Shown piece by piece: positions 1 to 12,682 of a stretch of DNA of 64,000 nt. A program made the translations under genes and the position numbers. The DNA is taken from the NCBI GenBank assembly GCA_036346275.1, contig CM070711.1, positions 46,997,435 through 47,061,434 on the forward strand, written 5' to 3'. Each line of letters starts with the position of its first letter. The stretch's first letter is position 1. Under the pieces are notes generated by a model that was not told the DNA's origin, searched no databases, and was given only the letters and a program-made list of their open reading frames with translations. Source of the stretch: Otatea glauca (taxonomy: Eukaryota; Streptophyta; Magnoliopsida; Poales; Poaceae).

Positions 1-685
1 GAGAGTTCAAGGGGAAGAATTCGGCTTGGGGTTAGAGGAGATAAGGACCAAGGAGTAGGTTGGCTATAACTCAGTACTTTATATTTATCTTCTCCTGTAA
101 TTATTGCTGTGCTCCTTGGGAACCGAATGGTTAACAATGCATTGGATCTTCTATAGTAAGTGTGGTGTAAGGCTTCATATACAATATTTACCCTCATGCT
201 AGCCACTTGTGCGTTCTCGTCATGAAATATATTGCTGTATTTCACGTGTCTTCAAAATAACAGGGATATTTAGTTAATTTCATGTCATATAAGATATTAT
301 TTATTAATTTCATCATCTAATCATCGCCTAAGCGTCTAGGCGCTCTGGGCTCGCCGCGCCTAGCCGGACCGCCGTGAAAACTATGGAAATAAGGAGATCA
401 ACGAATGAACATTGAGGTGAACACAAAGAAATCGCCACCATATTTGACAAGATTAACAATATGTCTCCATTCCCAGAATTTATTAACAACAGGCGCTGAG
501 GATCAAAATATAAGGTCAATGCTAATATTTGCCTAGGAAATGGATAGTGGGGATAAAAGAAGAATTCAAGATCAAAATGATGCCACCAAGATCACTTGGG
601 AGTTGGGGCCATGTTTTTTCCCCCGTGTTATTCCAATCCATGAGAACTGAAAAAAGAATCCCTAGGGTCCAAAATGTATTGCATC
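1..685. other. Intergenic, 3' flank of the porin gene
   Basis: No gene is supported here. A GC-rich patch near 330-373 repeats CGCCTA/TAGGCG-like words. On the minus strand an AATAAA hexamer (plus-strand TTTATT at 479-484) lies about 200 bases after the porin stop codon and could serve as its polyadenylation signal. The rest is unassigned. Confidence 0.5.
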
Positions 686-2684
686 TTAATGCTTGAGCAC
701 CAAGGACAAACCAACCTTCGTGCTCTTCTCAATTGCCTTGGTGTCAACCTCACCAGATATGGTGACAAACGACCTAGGACGCCATTCATGCTGAACGAGC
801 GCACTGGCCATGCCATAGTTGTTGAAGCGTGCCTTCACTGTGGTGTGGGGGTCCAATGAGTGCTGAGACCCAAAGATCAGTGAGCTCTCATTCCTTGAAA
901 AGCTGTGTGACAGCTCAGCTCCAACAGCAGTGCTCGAATGTTGCTTTACCAAGTGGTAGTAGGACGCAGTCAAAGTATCCCCGTGATTGTTCCTGAATAA
1001 GATTTGAAAGGTCATTTGACACAGTAAAGATTGAATGATTGATACAAGAGTAATTGATCACTACAAGCAGCGGCCTGGATGTCTTAGTCTGGAATTAGCA
1101 TGCTGATCGGCACTACCTAGCAATATTAATATATGGTAGATGAGCATAGAAAACGGTACTTACAGATGGAGAGAAGCAATAAGATCAGCATTGGTGAGGC
1201 TCAATGCAGCATTGTACTTGGTGAAATTGCTAGTTGCCGTATCAAATGAAACATCAACACCAACTGAGAGTTCTTTGGTTCCAAAGACACCAGAAAAATT
1301 AACCATAGGGTTGGAATTCAGCCCGACGCTTGCATTGACACCAGCGTGTTCATGTAGGTACTGGAGTTCAAGCTGTTAAGGCAGACAAAATCGAAATAAG
1401 TGTTTTATCTCAATGGTCATCATATTGGATAAAAAATAATTGAGCGAATGGAGCGATGCCAAAATTTTACCTTCCCTGACCTTTGGTCTGGAACAACCAA
1501 ATTGAGAATTGATTTCAGGCCTGGAGCTCCAAACTCATCAACTGTGACGGTCGTCAAAAGCTGGAAGATATAAAATATTCATCAGCGAATCATAATTATC
1601 AAGAAATTGTACATTCTCACAAATTCAGGTTAGCATGCACAAAAAAGGTTTGAATATACAAACCAAAAAAGGATAATGTCAACCAAAAGCAGCTACGAGA
1701 TTATCATAAACATGGTCCGTGTAAGAAAAAGAGAAGTGAAGCAAAGCGGCTCACATCTGACTCTGAGTTTGCTTTGACATCAACTGTCAAGTTCTTGTTT
1801 TTAAGCTGTGTGTGAAGCTCGCCAAAGATGGACTCATTTTTCCTTGTTCCTGCTGCTGTGATCGCCTGTAGGTAAAACAAAATTCATCAACATACAGAGC
1901 ACAAATGCTATACTCAGATACGCCAAAGTGAAGCTGCATACTTATCCTCTATTCATCTACTTCGTGGATAGTAAGCAACTAATGAGCACGTACTTCAGCT
2001 TTGCGGCATAGAAGAAAGAAAGGTGCACAATGCAATGACGGGGAAAAGATTTGGCAAAGTGACAGTAAATAGATCGATCCTTAAACAAAGATTTAATATC
2101 CTACGAACACATGAGGGTCTACAACTTCCTCCCTGGCTAACATTGAAATTTCTGCACGCAGAACAGGACATATGCCGAAATGAAAACAGATCGATATGGA
2201 CAGTGGCACAGTCAGTGCGACGATGAACAGAACAGGCGACGGTGATCTGTGATGGCAACGATGCGCTACAAAAAGCACGAAAATAGATCGACCGGCGTCT
2301 TGATGTTAGAGCCCATTCGTACTGTAACTACTCAATTAATGTGGCGAGCGCAGAACGAGCTGTACATTCAGAATCAGATATAGTCGTATATGGCTCAGAA
2401 TGGTGAATTGTCAAAGGAAATGGTGCATCCATCAGCGAGAGAGAGGAGGACGAGGAGGAGGAAGGGTACTCACGACGCCCTCGGGGGTGCAGGTGGTGAG
2501 GGTGAACTTCTGGTGCGTGATGTAGTCCTTGTACAGCAGATCTGCGCGCAGCCATGGTACGACATGGTCAAGATGGAGCGATTCTTGGCACGGGGGAATG
2601 AGAAAAAGGGAGAAACGAGAGGGATGGTTACGACACGATACCTCTGGTCTTGTTGCCGATGTCGGAGTAGAGCCCAGGGGCCAT
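686..2684 (-). CDS. VDAC: Mitochondrial outer membrane porin (VDAC), six exons, 275 aa
   Basis: Encodes a voltage-dependent anion channel, the beta-barrel of the mitochondrial outer membrane that passes ATP, ADP and small anions. Minus-strand exons are 2684-2642, 2541-2474, 1865-1755, 1560-1471, 1372-1164 and 992-686. Every intron is GT-AG and the frame stays open. The exons sum to 828 nt, or 275 aa plus stop, the usual plant VDAC length. The protein starts MAPGLYSDIGNKTRDLLYKD, contains KFTLTTCTPEGV, and ends with VTISGEVDTKAIEKS and GLSLVLKH, all characteristic of plant VDACs. The start is the ATG at 2684; it begins the canonical N-terminal helix. The gene looks intact and has no partner gene nearby. 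Its 5' leader carries a GA/CT microsatellite. The paralogue number cannot be assigned from sequence alone. Confidence 0.95.
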
Positions 2685-2748
2685 GGCGGCGTTCTGCTGC
2701 CTCGCTTACGACGAGAAGGAGACGAGCAAGGGGAGGCAGGGAGGGAGG

Positions 2749-2773
2749 GAGAGAGAGAGAGAGAGAGAGAGAG
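2749..2773. repeat. (GA)n microsatellite in the porin 5' leader
   Basis: An uninterrupted run of GA dinucleotides extends a purine-rich stretch (2711-2760) just upstream of the VDAC start codon. On the sense strand it reads as CT repeats, common in plant core promoters and 5' leaders (established knowledge). A role in initiation is inference. Confidence 0.85.
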
Positions 2774-3081
2774 GGATCGCAGCGGCAGAGGAGGACGATG
2801 GAGGCGGCGCGGCGCCGGTTAAAATGGAGTCGTGCAGATCTTCCTCCCCCTCTTTTTGCTTAATTAATTTTTTTTTTTCTGATTTGGATGATTCCTTCGT
2901 GTGTCGCGTGGTGCTTCAGCAAACCGCGGAGGCGGGCAGCTGGGTCAGGCTGTCAGTGGGACCCGCCCGGGAAAGACCTTTGATGCGCCGGGCCAGGGAG
3001 AGCGCTAATTCACTGTCGCCCATTAGAAAAGTTTACGGTGGGTCGTCGTCCCCAGCGACCTTGCTTCAACTTCCAACTGGT

Positions 3082-3097
3082 TATATATATATATATA
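3082..3097. repeat. (TA)n microsatellite
   Basis: A run of alternating T and A about 400 bases upstream of the VDAC start codon. It is too far away to be the obvious TATA box unless the leader is long. I treat it as a simple repeat. Confidence 0.7.
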
Positions 3098-3239
3098 CAC
3101 CTCGTTAATCTAAGAAAAAGTGAAAGATCTACTCTATTGATTACGGTAGATCTACATTATAACGATATTGATCAAATCTCACATGGATCAAGATATAAGA
3201 GGAGTTCGAATTGGACTCCAGTTATAAGCTCTTAGGAAT

Positions 3240-4170
3240 ACTCATGCCGCACCGTGTAAAGAAAAAAAATATGACGAGCAACTAGATGTAGGACTTGGCC
3301 GAGTTTTTTTGGCTGGTCTGTAGCACTGTATTGCCAAAGTACGGCACGGCACGTATACGCAAGGGTCAGGTTGGCATGATATGAATGATAGGGTCGTGCC
3401 AGGTCTTATGGTTAGACACGATGGGCGGTACGGTACTATATGCTTACATTGACCGTGTTTGGACCGGCACGTCATGAAATAGGCCCGATGGGGCCGAAGC
3501 AGGCACGACACACAGCAGGGTGCCCTATCGTGACACCGCGTCTTGTTGTCGTTCTATGTAGAGAAAGAGGAGACAACGGAGATGCCAAAAGGTGGAGAAT
3601 AGAATCTGGAGAGTACATGCTCACTGACCGACGCTCTAGCATGCCGCTCGCTAAGCGTGCCTGTGACACTGTACACAGCCATCTTCACACTTGCCTTACA
3701 CAACCATCAACGCCACCACATGAAGCGTACACTGACCTAGAAGTCTAGAACGCATTTACGATCTCGACATTGAGGATGCATATTGTTACAATACTTTTTT
3801 CTATACCAAGGGAATCCCACTCTGGGATGTAAGGCTTTTAACAATAATTTTGTATCTGTATCCAATGAATAAATAAAATTTAGTTATTTTTCCCTTAAAT
3901 AATTGTGTGTACGGGATCCTTGCCAACAGTCACGCTCGCTCGGTCTCGTCCTTGGTGCTGTTCATGGAGACGGGTTGACGGTGACGGTGTCCACAACTTC
4001 ACAAGTCCAACAGACACAGCATGGCGTGCTTTGAGCCATGCTTGGGCCTCGCCGGAGGCTAATCGGGTCGACACAGCACTGCAAGATGGTTGTACCAGAT
4101 AGGCATGACATGCTACGGTCCGAAGCCTATTGGACCCGTGTCGTGTTGACACGGCACTACCCAACTCCCA
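3240..4170. repeat. Unclassified intergenic sequence rich in GGCACG/CGTGCC words
   Basis: No coding region. Two blocks (about 3330-3530 and 3900-4165) share short words such as CGGCACG, GGCACGAC and GTGTCGTG, with GC content above that of the flanks. This looks like remnants of a dispersed grass repeat, but I saw no terminal inverted repeats or target duplication, so the family is left open. Confidence 0.35.
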
Positions 4171-5299
4171 CCTCTACGAGCAAGTGGTGGATGGAATTGA
4201 GTCTCAAGTCTGAACCAAGCTCCTTGACCTTCAGTTTCTACCTAAAGAAAATATGTTCTCTTAAAATTTATGAAAAGTTACTTTTTGAAACAATAAGCGT
4301 TAGAATTTTGTAGGGAGAAAAATATGATATTTTTGAACGAAAATAGCTAGGTATTCAAATACACATGCCAAAGGTTAAAAGAAAACACCACGTTTGATCT
4401 CAAGATTATAGATTACCACATTAGTTGGAGGGGAAAAAAAGAAAAGAAAGATCAACACCTACGATTACAGTGTGTTTAGATTATAGCCGTGGATATGCTA
4501 AGTGTTCCATCCAAAATAAATGTAATCTATTATATAATAAAAATTCATAATAATAGCTTTACAACTGTTAACAAAAAATATTCTATGAATTCTAAGAAAA
4601 CATCTTGCCCTGAGCAACAGGGGAAGAAATAACGACCTAGAACAGTCAATAAAAAAAAGACAAGAGAAACCACAGCCTCCCGTGGCAAAAGAGAAAAAAA
4701 ATGCGTCTGTTCTCTGGAAGAGTTTAGAGATTAGAACGTGTGAGCTTGAAGTTGCAGACAATTCAACCACAGCCTAGGCACTCCATCACCTCATCGCGCG
4801 CGATGGTGTACGAATGAGGCACTCTGTGTTGTAGAATTTGGGTTTTTCTCAAATTTATTAAATTAAAAAAAAGGATATGTGGTGGTAGATCAACTGGGCC
4901 GGCCCGACCCATGTGTCCAGCCCAGCCACCCCCCAGCCGTCTAGGGATAAGGCGTTGCCTTCTTGCCCTTAACCGAGATGTGGGCCATGTGGCTAGAGCT
5001 TTGAGAGGAACAGATCATGGGGCTTGGTGGCGGTGGCGCTGGTCTTGTGGCTTTGCACCCGGCAGCGCCGTGCAACCTGGCTGGCTATCCGTTGCCAACC
5101 CTCCACTGGTTGTGCTCCTTTAAAGCTCACTGGCATCTTTCTCTTAAAAAGACGGTGAACACTCTCCTCTAATCTGCTCCATCTAAGCTTGTTAAAATTT
5201 GAAAATAAAAGCTTTAAATGAAAACTTGATCAAACATGTTGCTTTTACTTGCTATGTTTCCTCTCTAAGTGCATATACCATTATTTATAAAATTTTGGA
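4171..5299. other. Intergenic, no gene recognised
   Basis: AT-rich sequence with a short GC-rich patch (4890-5120). The open frames are short and carry no recognisable domain. I saw no repeat boundary. Confidence 0.4.
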
Positions 5300-6344
5300 T
5301 TTCTACTAGAGTTCATATAGCAACTTAGATGAAATTAGGTAGATCCATACTCAAGTTCTTTGCATGCTCATAATATGTGTGCTAAAATAAAAAACAAATT
5401 GACTTTTTTATGCAAATTAATTCAACACTTTACATTCACAAGACTGCTTCCCATTGCACTTGGGATAAACTTCGAATGTATCGTGTACGACCTAGACCAT
5501 CCTCTTAAGAGCTCTTCTTGAGATGGTCGACTATGGTTTGAGTCAATCACACTAGAAATTCAAATAAAAAAACATAAATGGGTAAAGAATGCAAATAATG
5601 TTACACATTTGCACCCCACTATGTCATTTGAAGTTTTAAAGCAAAAATTTGCATTAAAGATATTTGAGCTTGAAGGACCTTGTATGCACATCTAGCATTC
5701 CCAAAGTGTTGAGTAGATCGAACTCTAGGTTTTCCATTTGATTCATTGTATGGCTTTGCTTCTAGTTTAGAAACTATGCTAAGTGTTGCAATTGTAAAAT
5801 CAAGCAAAAATGACATAGTTTTATATAAGCTTGCTAGTAAAATTGACATTTGCACTTGGACATGTCTTAGTTTAGCATAACATAAACTTGAGTAATTTGG
5901 TGTCATACTTTGTGTATATAGTCACCTGGATAATTTTCAAAACTCTTTTAGGATGCATTTCATGCATACATTTGTAAAGGGAGAGAAAATACCATCTTGA
6001 TGTCTATATTGCCAAAAGGGGAGAAATCATAGAAAAATGCATCATTAAAAGATAAAAATGTGAATGCATCTTAGTTCTTATGATTTTGGTAAAAACTTGC
6101 TAATTCTAAGGATCATAAGTATATTTGAGCTTTTTGTGAGTTTTATTGGATTTTTAGAGCTTTTGTGGAAAACTTGCTCTTTCTTTGGTTTTACTTTAAA
6201 ATTCTTTCTATCAATTTAGTCATGATCTTATTTTTTTCTCTTTGGATCAAGTTTGGCTTTGCATTCAAATTGCTTTCTCTTATTTTTTTCAAACTCAAAT
6301 TTATGCTTTTTGGGTGTTTGTCAATATACTCATCAAGGGGGAGA
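5300..6344 (+). mobile_element. 3' spacer of a SIRE/Maximus-like copia retrotransposon
   Basis: Noncoding AT-rich sequence ending in a polypurine tract (AAGGGGGAGA at 6335-6344) directly before an LTR-like TGAAAG start. A second tract, AAAAGGGGAGA, lies near 6015-6025. In SIRE/Maximus copia elements a long spacer between pol and the 3' LTR contains several such GGGGGAGA tracts, which is the reason for this call. No pol sequence is present, so the element is truncated on its 5' side. The left limit is approximate. Confidence 0.5.
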
Positions 6345-6479
6345 TTGAAAGACCATATGGAGGTCTATCCTTGATGATGATGAGTAATTGACTGTGTTTT
6401 AGCATGTTGTGTTTGAGTTTGAGTTTGATTCGAATTAGATCTCAATATGAAGAAATTTGAGTTATGTTTGCCAAGAGAG

Positions 6480-6665
6480 GCACTACCGGCCTCAGGAGGG
6501 CAGTACTATCGGCCAAGGGGTGGCACTACCGGCCTGGGGAGCCGTAGTTATTTTCCAGAGAGGGTCGTCACTGGGGTTTTTAGTCTAGCGGCACTACCAA
6601 CCATGCTGGGGCGGTAGTGCCGGCCAAGCGGCACTACCGGCCCTAGGAGGCGGTAGTGCCAACTT
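6480..6665. repeat. Clustered ACTACCGGCC repeats inside the copia LTR
   Basis: About six copies of a GC-rich word (GGCACTACCGGCC, with variants such as ACTATCGGCC and the inverse GGCGGTAGTGCC) occur in 190 bases of otherwise AT-rich LTR. Direct and inverted copies are mixed, so the stretch can fold. A function as enhancer-like U3 repeats is possible but is inference. Confidence 0.7.
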
Positions 6666-7052
6666 AATGAGCGGTGTGAGATTTGATTTTTGTAATTGAA
6701 TGATTATAGCATATCTTTGTTGAACATTGCTATGTGATGGGTTTTCTTTGTTTTTGATGGTTTCAGGACTACGTGCTAGATCATGGTGAGGTGAAGGATG
6801 ATCGGGACTAGGCGAGGTGCATTGGAGGTCCAGACGATCGAGGATCACCGAAAGATGATCCAAGACGGAATCGCTGTGAACCTAAAAGACAAGGGAATGG
6901 TTGAGATGCTAGTTAGAAGCTGCTCGGATCAAGAAGAGCCATTGAATCACGGTCTAGGTGATAGTATGCTTTGAGAAGCATGCAAAACCCGTTATGTTAG
7001 AGGGTTTCGGGTTAGCCCATGTATAAGTGAGTGAGTCAATCCTAGCCTTTGA

Positions 7053-10000
7053 TGGCACATCCCGAAAAATGCAATAAAACAAAAATGAATATTTTAAATT
7101 TGAAAATGTTTATTTCTGAATTTTATTGGCATTATTTGTTTTTATTGGAATTTCCTGGATTTTTGTATTGAATGAAAATCAAACAAAAGAGAATGGGAAA
7201 AGGGAAATGGTAAAAAGGTAAAAGTAAAATTTTGGAAAATTTAACATGGAACCCTATCCATACTGGTAAGTCAGTTAAGTCATCTAGTAAAATTTTTATG
7301 TATAGAAAAGTAAATAAATGAAATGAAGGACAACACTTTTTGACTAGAAACAGTGGAAGTCAAGTTACTAGAAAATCTTCGAAAAATTTTCTCGAGCCAT
7401 AAAAATTACCATGACACCCTCAGAGCATAATCTACTTTTGGTAACAATCTTATGAATTTATAATTTCATTTAGACCTTCTAAAAATTCAAAAACAGAGGC
7501 TTTAAAAATCTAAAAATTTTCATGTCAGAATTTTTATAAAATAATTACGCCATATTTTGACTTGAAATTTTTATATACACATCCATAATCCAATTTGAGA
7601 TATTAAAAAAAGTTTTAAAAATAAATAATAAAATTTCACCCTTAAATAAATCAAAATTCGAAATCAAAATTCTGAGCAATGCACAGTGTCAGAATTTTTA
7701 TTAATTAACCATAGGGTGTTTCTATCCAAAAATTTTACTGGAAGCTAACCACTCTTAGTAGACCATGGTCAAAAAGTTTCGCAATTTTTCAATTTGGTTG
7801 ATAGCCAATTTAACATCCAGTACTGAAGCCATCACATTTCCTATGCTTGAGGACACCTCGCCATTCCAGAGCCTTCCTTCGTAGGGCAGTGTTTAAGCCA
7901 GCCCTTTTGAGTCGTTCTCACACCAAAACCAGTGCACAAGCCAGAGATTTCCATGCCAAAGCCAGGCATTCATCTCTCCCATTCTTCAAGCGTGCCTCAT
8001 TCCAGTGAGCGCCGCACCAAAGCCTCCGTGAGCTCAAACATCAGGAGCCGAAGGCAAGGAAACCATCGTGAGACTGGGAGCCAGAAGCTCACTAGAAGGT
8101 CAAGCCATCCCAAGCCCAGAAGCTGGAGCTTCATTTTCCTTGCCATTGTCGCAGAGCTTCCCAAGAAGAGAAAAATTTCGTTCAAGCAAATTGGTGAGCC
8201 ACTCTTAAATTGCTCGCAACCGTAACATCACTGAACCCGTCTCGCTCATCGATTTCAGCTCTTCCCTGCCGGTCAACCGCCGCTGCGCACGCCTTCTTCT
8301 CCACGACCGGCCACCGGTGGCGCGACTCCTCAGAGCTTCTTTCTTCTGGTAAACCGCAAAAACGAAACCCCTATCATCCCCCTCATGCTCGCATTGTTAC
8401 CCGTTCGAGCTGAGCCTAACTCCTCTTCTTCCCCGGCGAGCCGCCCTTCCCTCCGCCACTGGCCCACGGTGGCAGCCCGCTCCGACCATTGCCAGAAGTG
8501 ATCGACCCCACCATCAGATGTGCGATGGTCCACTGAAGCTCACCGTGCCCTCGCCTTCGTCGGAACCCCGCCGGAACGCCGTCGCCGCCGTGCCCTAGCG
8601 CCTCCTCTGCCCTGTCTCGCTAACCCCCGGGCCCCAGTCGCCAGTGGCGCGAGAAGAAGCCAGTTAAATCGGTAAAATACGCCTCTCTGTTTAGAAAGCG
8701 TATTTTCAATTTTTCCCTGATTTAGTATACTCGAAATAATTCAATCACTTGTAACTTTTGCATTATAACTCCAAAATTAGTGAAATGAATTTCTATATTC
8801 GTGTAAAATCAGGCACCATCAGAATATGCAATAATATTTTGAAAATATTCACTGGGTGAATTTGAAATTCAAATTTGAATAAAAGGGCTAAAGATATGCT
8901 TTTTATAAAATTCTGCAAACAAACTTAGAATTGAATGAAACCAATTTTGATGGAATCCTTATGCTTCCAGAAGTTCAAATATATAAAAATATTTAAATTT
9001 CATTTATGTTTGAGCTACTTTCTATTAAAGGGTACATTCAATACACTAAAAACTCAAATGTGCATAACTTATATAAAAGAAATCTAAAATAAGTAAAAAT
9101 TGTTTCTAACTAGTAGTATGGTAGTAGACTACCTGAATTTGCCAAAATAACTAAGAGATAAACTAGAATTGAGTTCTCTTGAAAAATATGAAATAACCTA
9201 AGTGCAAAATGTATATATATGCATAGAAAATCAAATAGTTAAAATATGGATCAAATGAATTCAAATAATCACGAAACCAGTTTTGTTATACTCCTGACAT
9301 CACAAGGATCCTAGATGTGTAAAGATATTTAAGGTTTACCATGGAAAACAGTAAATGTTTAGTAGTCGAAGTTTCAATACTTGTATAATCCAAATAGTCA
9401 TAACTTTCTCAAACTAACTTCAAATTTGACAAAACCAAATCCTATAACCTTGAAAAATAATACCCTTGCTGATTATGTAAAAATATCTTATGATTGTGCT
9501 AATCTGAATTAAGTCCTTGTTAAGCCCTAATGATCACTTATATGGGAACCATCTCGAATAGAAGCTAAATATCGCGAAATTAGCTTTAAAACACTCTTAG
9601 AGTTTTTCCTTGGTTATACCTGAAAAATGGGTAGATTATCTTATAAGGCGTAGTCGCAACCTTAAATCGAAAATTGAACCTTTGTCGTGTAGTTAAAGAA
9701 ACGCTTAAGCCTTTTCGGTGGTTTATAAAACACCTCGTCTAGGAGTAAAACTTTATGAAAGAAGCGTAGAAACACTCTATAAAGTGCATGCTACTATGTT
9801 CTAAAGAAATATTATTATTTCATTAAGGTTTGTATATAAAAGAGTCTAGTAACATAACCCTAAATGTTATGTTTTCTGAATAAATGAAACACTTAAGCAT
9901 TTTCAACAACCCGTAGAATATCTCGTCTAAATGCTAATATTATGAAGATCAGTTTAGAAATGATATTTAGGATATGGACTATCATATTCTGGAAAAATAT

Positions 10001-12450
10001 TTTGTTTATAACTTAATATTCATCTGAATCCAGCTAGTGCTATAACCTTAAGTGATAATTGTTCACTACACTTCTAATCCAATTCCTTATGACATAAACC
10101 TTATTATCATACAAGCTTTTTCAATAATGAATATAATGTCGCGTCTAAACACTAAGATGTATGAAATCAGCTTAGAAGTGTTCTTCAAAGTATATACTAT
10201 CCCGTTCTGAAGAAATAATCTTGTTTCGTCATGCTTTTCATATAAATCCTTTGAGCCAAATAACCTTAAGTAATATGTTTTCTAAACTCTATTGTGAATA
10301 AATGACCTCGGGAAGCAATGAAGAAACCCATAATTAATGTATTTGTATCACCAGAACATTTTTAAAAACCAAAAATAAGTCCAGTAACCTAACTTAACAG
10401 ATGTACCTTATTCAAAATCATTCCTTGTGTAATATCACTTCAGATTAAATACTATTCACATAACCCCTTTAGCTAGTGTTTTAATTCTATTAATCTAAAT
10501 AATTTTAGCATCTATAATTCGAAGTTGTAAATGCAAGAATTCATTATTTTAGCCTCTTGAATTCGTAAGTCAAGATTAGATAACCTATAGAAGAAACCCT
10601 GTTTTGCTCATCATAAAAGCCATTAAATATATGAATGTGTATTTACCTAAATCATGAGGCCTTGAAATCTTATAATTCAAACCCTAAAGCATTCCTGTTT
10701 TCTGCCGTGAATCTTTATTCGGTTCTCTGTCTGTTTTCTTTTTGCCCTTATTAAAGTTGGTTATTTGCTATATTTTTGGTTGATCGACGTGTAGAATTCG
10801 ACATCCCTTCCTCCGTCGATGCCTCTGTCAACCGTGGTCTCATCTTCGTCGTAAGCAATAAATAAGCAACGCAAGCACCCCCTTTGACCATCTTGATCCC
10901 AGAATTTAATTTGCATTGTGTTTATTAAAATGTTTCATGCATGCGTTTACTTTCTGTAAATTCGCTATTTTATGGTGTTGGTAATTATACTTGTTGTCTC
11001 ATGAAACCTCCTTGATAAGTATGGACATGTGAACCTTGATAACCATAGATTGAGCTTAGATAATTATTTAAGGTTATCATGGGTATATTCGATTTCATAT
11101 TTAACCATGCTAGTCATGCTTTAGAACTAGTGGGGTTGATGATCAGATCAAAATTTGTTTCTTGAGAAATGGAAAATATTGCAAATGAAGCTGTTGGTTA
11201 TGGGTATTTTGATTATAAACCCAAAATAAAACTATGGTTTTGATGCGGCCGATTATTGGCAATAACCGGATGTGCAGAGGGATTTGCACGTAGTGTAGGG
11301 TGGAGTATCGCCCGTGTCGGATTAAGGATTGAATATAGTGTTGTATGATCCAAGATAATCCGTACAACCACAAGTGTTGGGATGGGACAACCTTAAACCA
11401 ATTAAGTTATCTAGTTTAACTTTGCACATTGGTAGGCTGAAGTAGTACGGGCTCTCCTTTCGAGGTTTGCTCTACGAGGTGCCCACACCGAGGTGTTGGG
11501 AACAACACTTACCAATATAACGGTGTACGCCATGTCTATGGGAAGTTCCAACATTTCTATGCTCTGAGTTCTTCTAGCATAGCATAGGTTTTATCGTCCC
11601 GGTGCCGGTGCAAAGTTAACTTAGATAATAATGTAAAGGTTTACATCATGAACATTCTAGCCACACGCCGAAGGTGCGTGAAACATGCGGTAAAAAGAAA
11701 AGGTCATGACTTGTGGGTAAAGTTGTACACCTCTGCAGAGTGTAAATCTAATCGATTAGCCGTCCCCTCGGTCATGGGAAACTTGGTGAACTTGCACTAG
11801 TTAAATGTTTTGTATTTTCTAAAATGGGTTTTGGTTTGAGCTTGTTTTAGCAGCTGTTGCCTTATGTCAAAGGGTCGACATTGTTGGATTCCATTTCCGG
11901 ATTATTCGATGCTCACGAAGGGTTGTGAGTATTACTTATGCTTTACTTATTTCATATCAGTCAACTTGCTCTTACAAATTCCGTTTACAAATAACTTGAT
12001 TTTATAATATCAATTCTGCTTTATGCAAATTAACTGTAGTAGCCTCCTTTGAAATGGCCTGCATATATTATAGGTTTTGCTAAAGTCTTGCGGAGTACGA
12101 AAGTACTCACCCTTACTTATATGTTGTTTTTAGGAAGGTAAGTTAGCGAAGCTCCAAAGATTTCTTTCGTCGCAGGTTGCGGGTTTATCTTCGACGGGTT
12201 CTTTCTAGAGTTTATGCCTCGTCAGTTGCCTGCGGGTTGGATGGGCACACTACAGGACTTTGCTTCTTTTGCTATTGTAATCTCTGAGTTGTAAAGTTTT
12301 CTTTATATAATAGTTTCCGCTTAATAATTTGTTGTATGCTTGTGATTCCAATTGTCGTGTATGTGCGTACTAGCTACTGATCATGGGACTAGTACGGAAT
12401 GCACATTAGATTTTTATTTTTGCATTGATGTAAAAATGGTGGTCGTCACA
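7053..12450 (+). mobile_element. Long LTR relic A (5.4 kb, no coding capacity)
   Basis: Starts TGGCACATCCCGAAAA and ends GGTCGTCACA. The body shares long stretches with other relics in this window: the AACCACAAGTG and TTTGCACATTGG(T/A)AGG words near 11370-11440, the CTCTGCAGAGTGTAAA word near 11732, and the GTACTCACCCTTAC word near 12103. A GC-rich pyrimidine-loaded block (about 8200-8660) sits in an AT-rich body. Flanks are tttga and gttca, only 3 of 5 matching, so the target duplication is weak. No gag, pol or primer site is seen. It is probably a solo LTR. Confidence 0.55.
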
Positions 12451-12558
12451 GTTCAAAATCTCGGCAAAATTTCAGAAATCTCGGCCGAGATTTCGGATTT
12501 CGGTCGGGGACGACACTTCAAATCTCGACAAAATGAAAAAAATAAAAATTTTAAAATA

Positions 12559-12682
12559 CACATCACACACGGTTTTAGCCAAAAACCATTTGTGATGTGC
12601 ATTTACATCACAAACGATTTTAGTCAAAAACTGTCTGCGATGACTCATCATAGATGTTTTGGCTAAAACCGTCTGTGATGTG
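12559..12682. mobile_element. Palindromic MITE with CCGTCTGTGATG motifs (124 bp)
   Basis: The left end, reading CACATCACACACGG then TTTTAGCCAAAA, is the reverse complement of the right end with a single mismatch, giving roughly 26-bp terminal inverted repeats. Two further partial copies of the same motif lie inside. The surrounding 12451-12760 repeats CTCGGC/CCGAGATTTCGG words and is a separate AT-rich repeat. The motif is the same as the subterminal repeat of the CACTA remnant ending at 30070, so this may be a derivative of that family, although its ends do not start CACTA. Confidence 0.65.

Noticed and set aside
2390..3108. Plus-strand frames of 97-157 codons
   Set aside because: They lie antisense to VDAC exons 1-2 and over the GA microsatellite; translated repeats (REREREG) explain their length.
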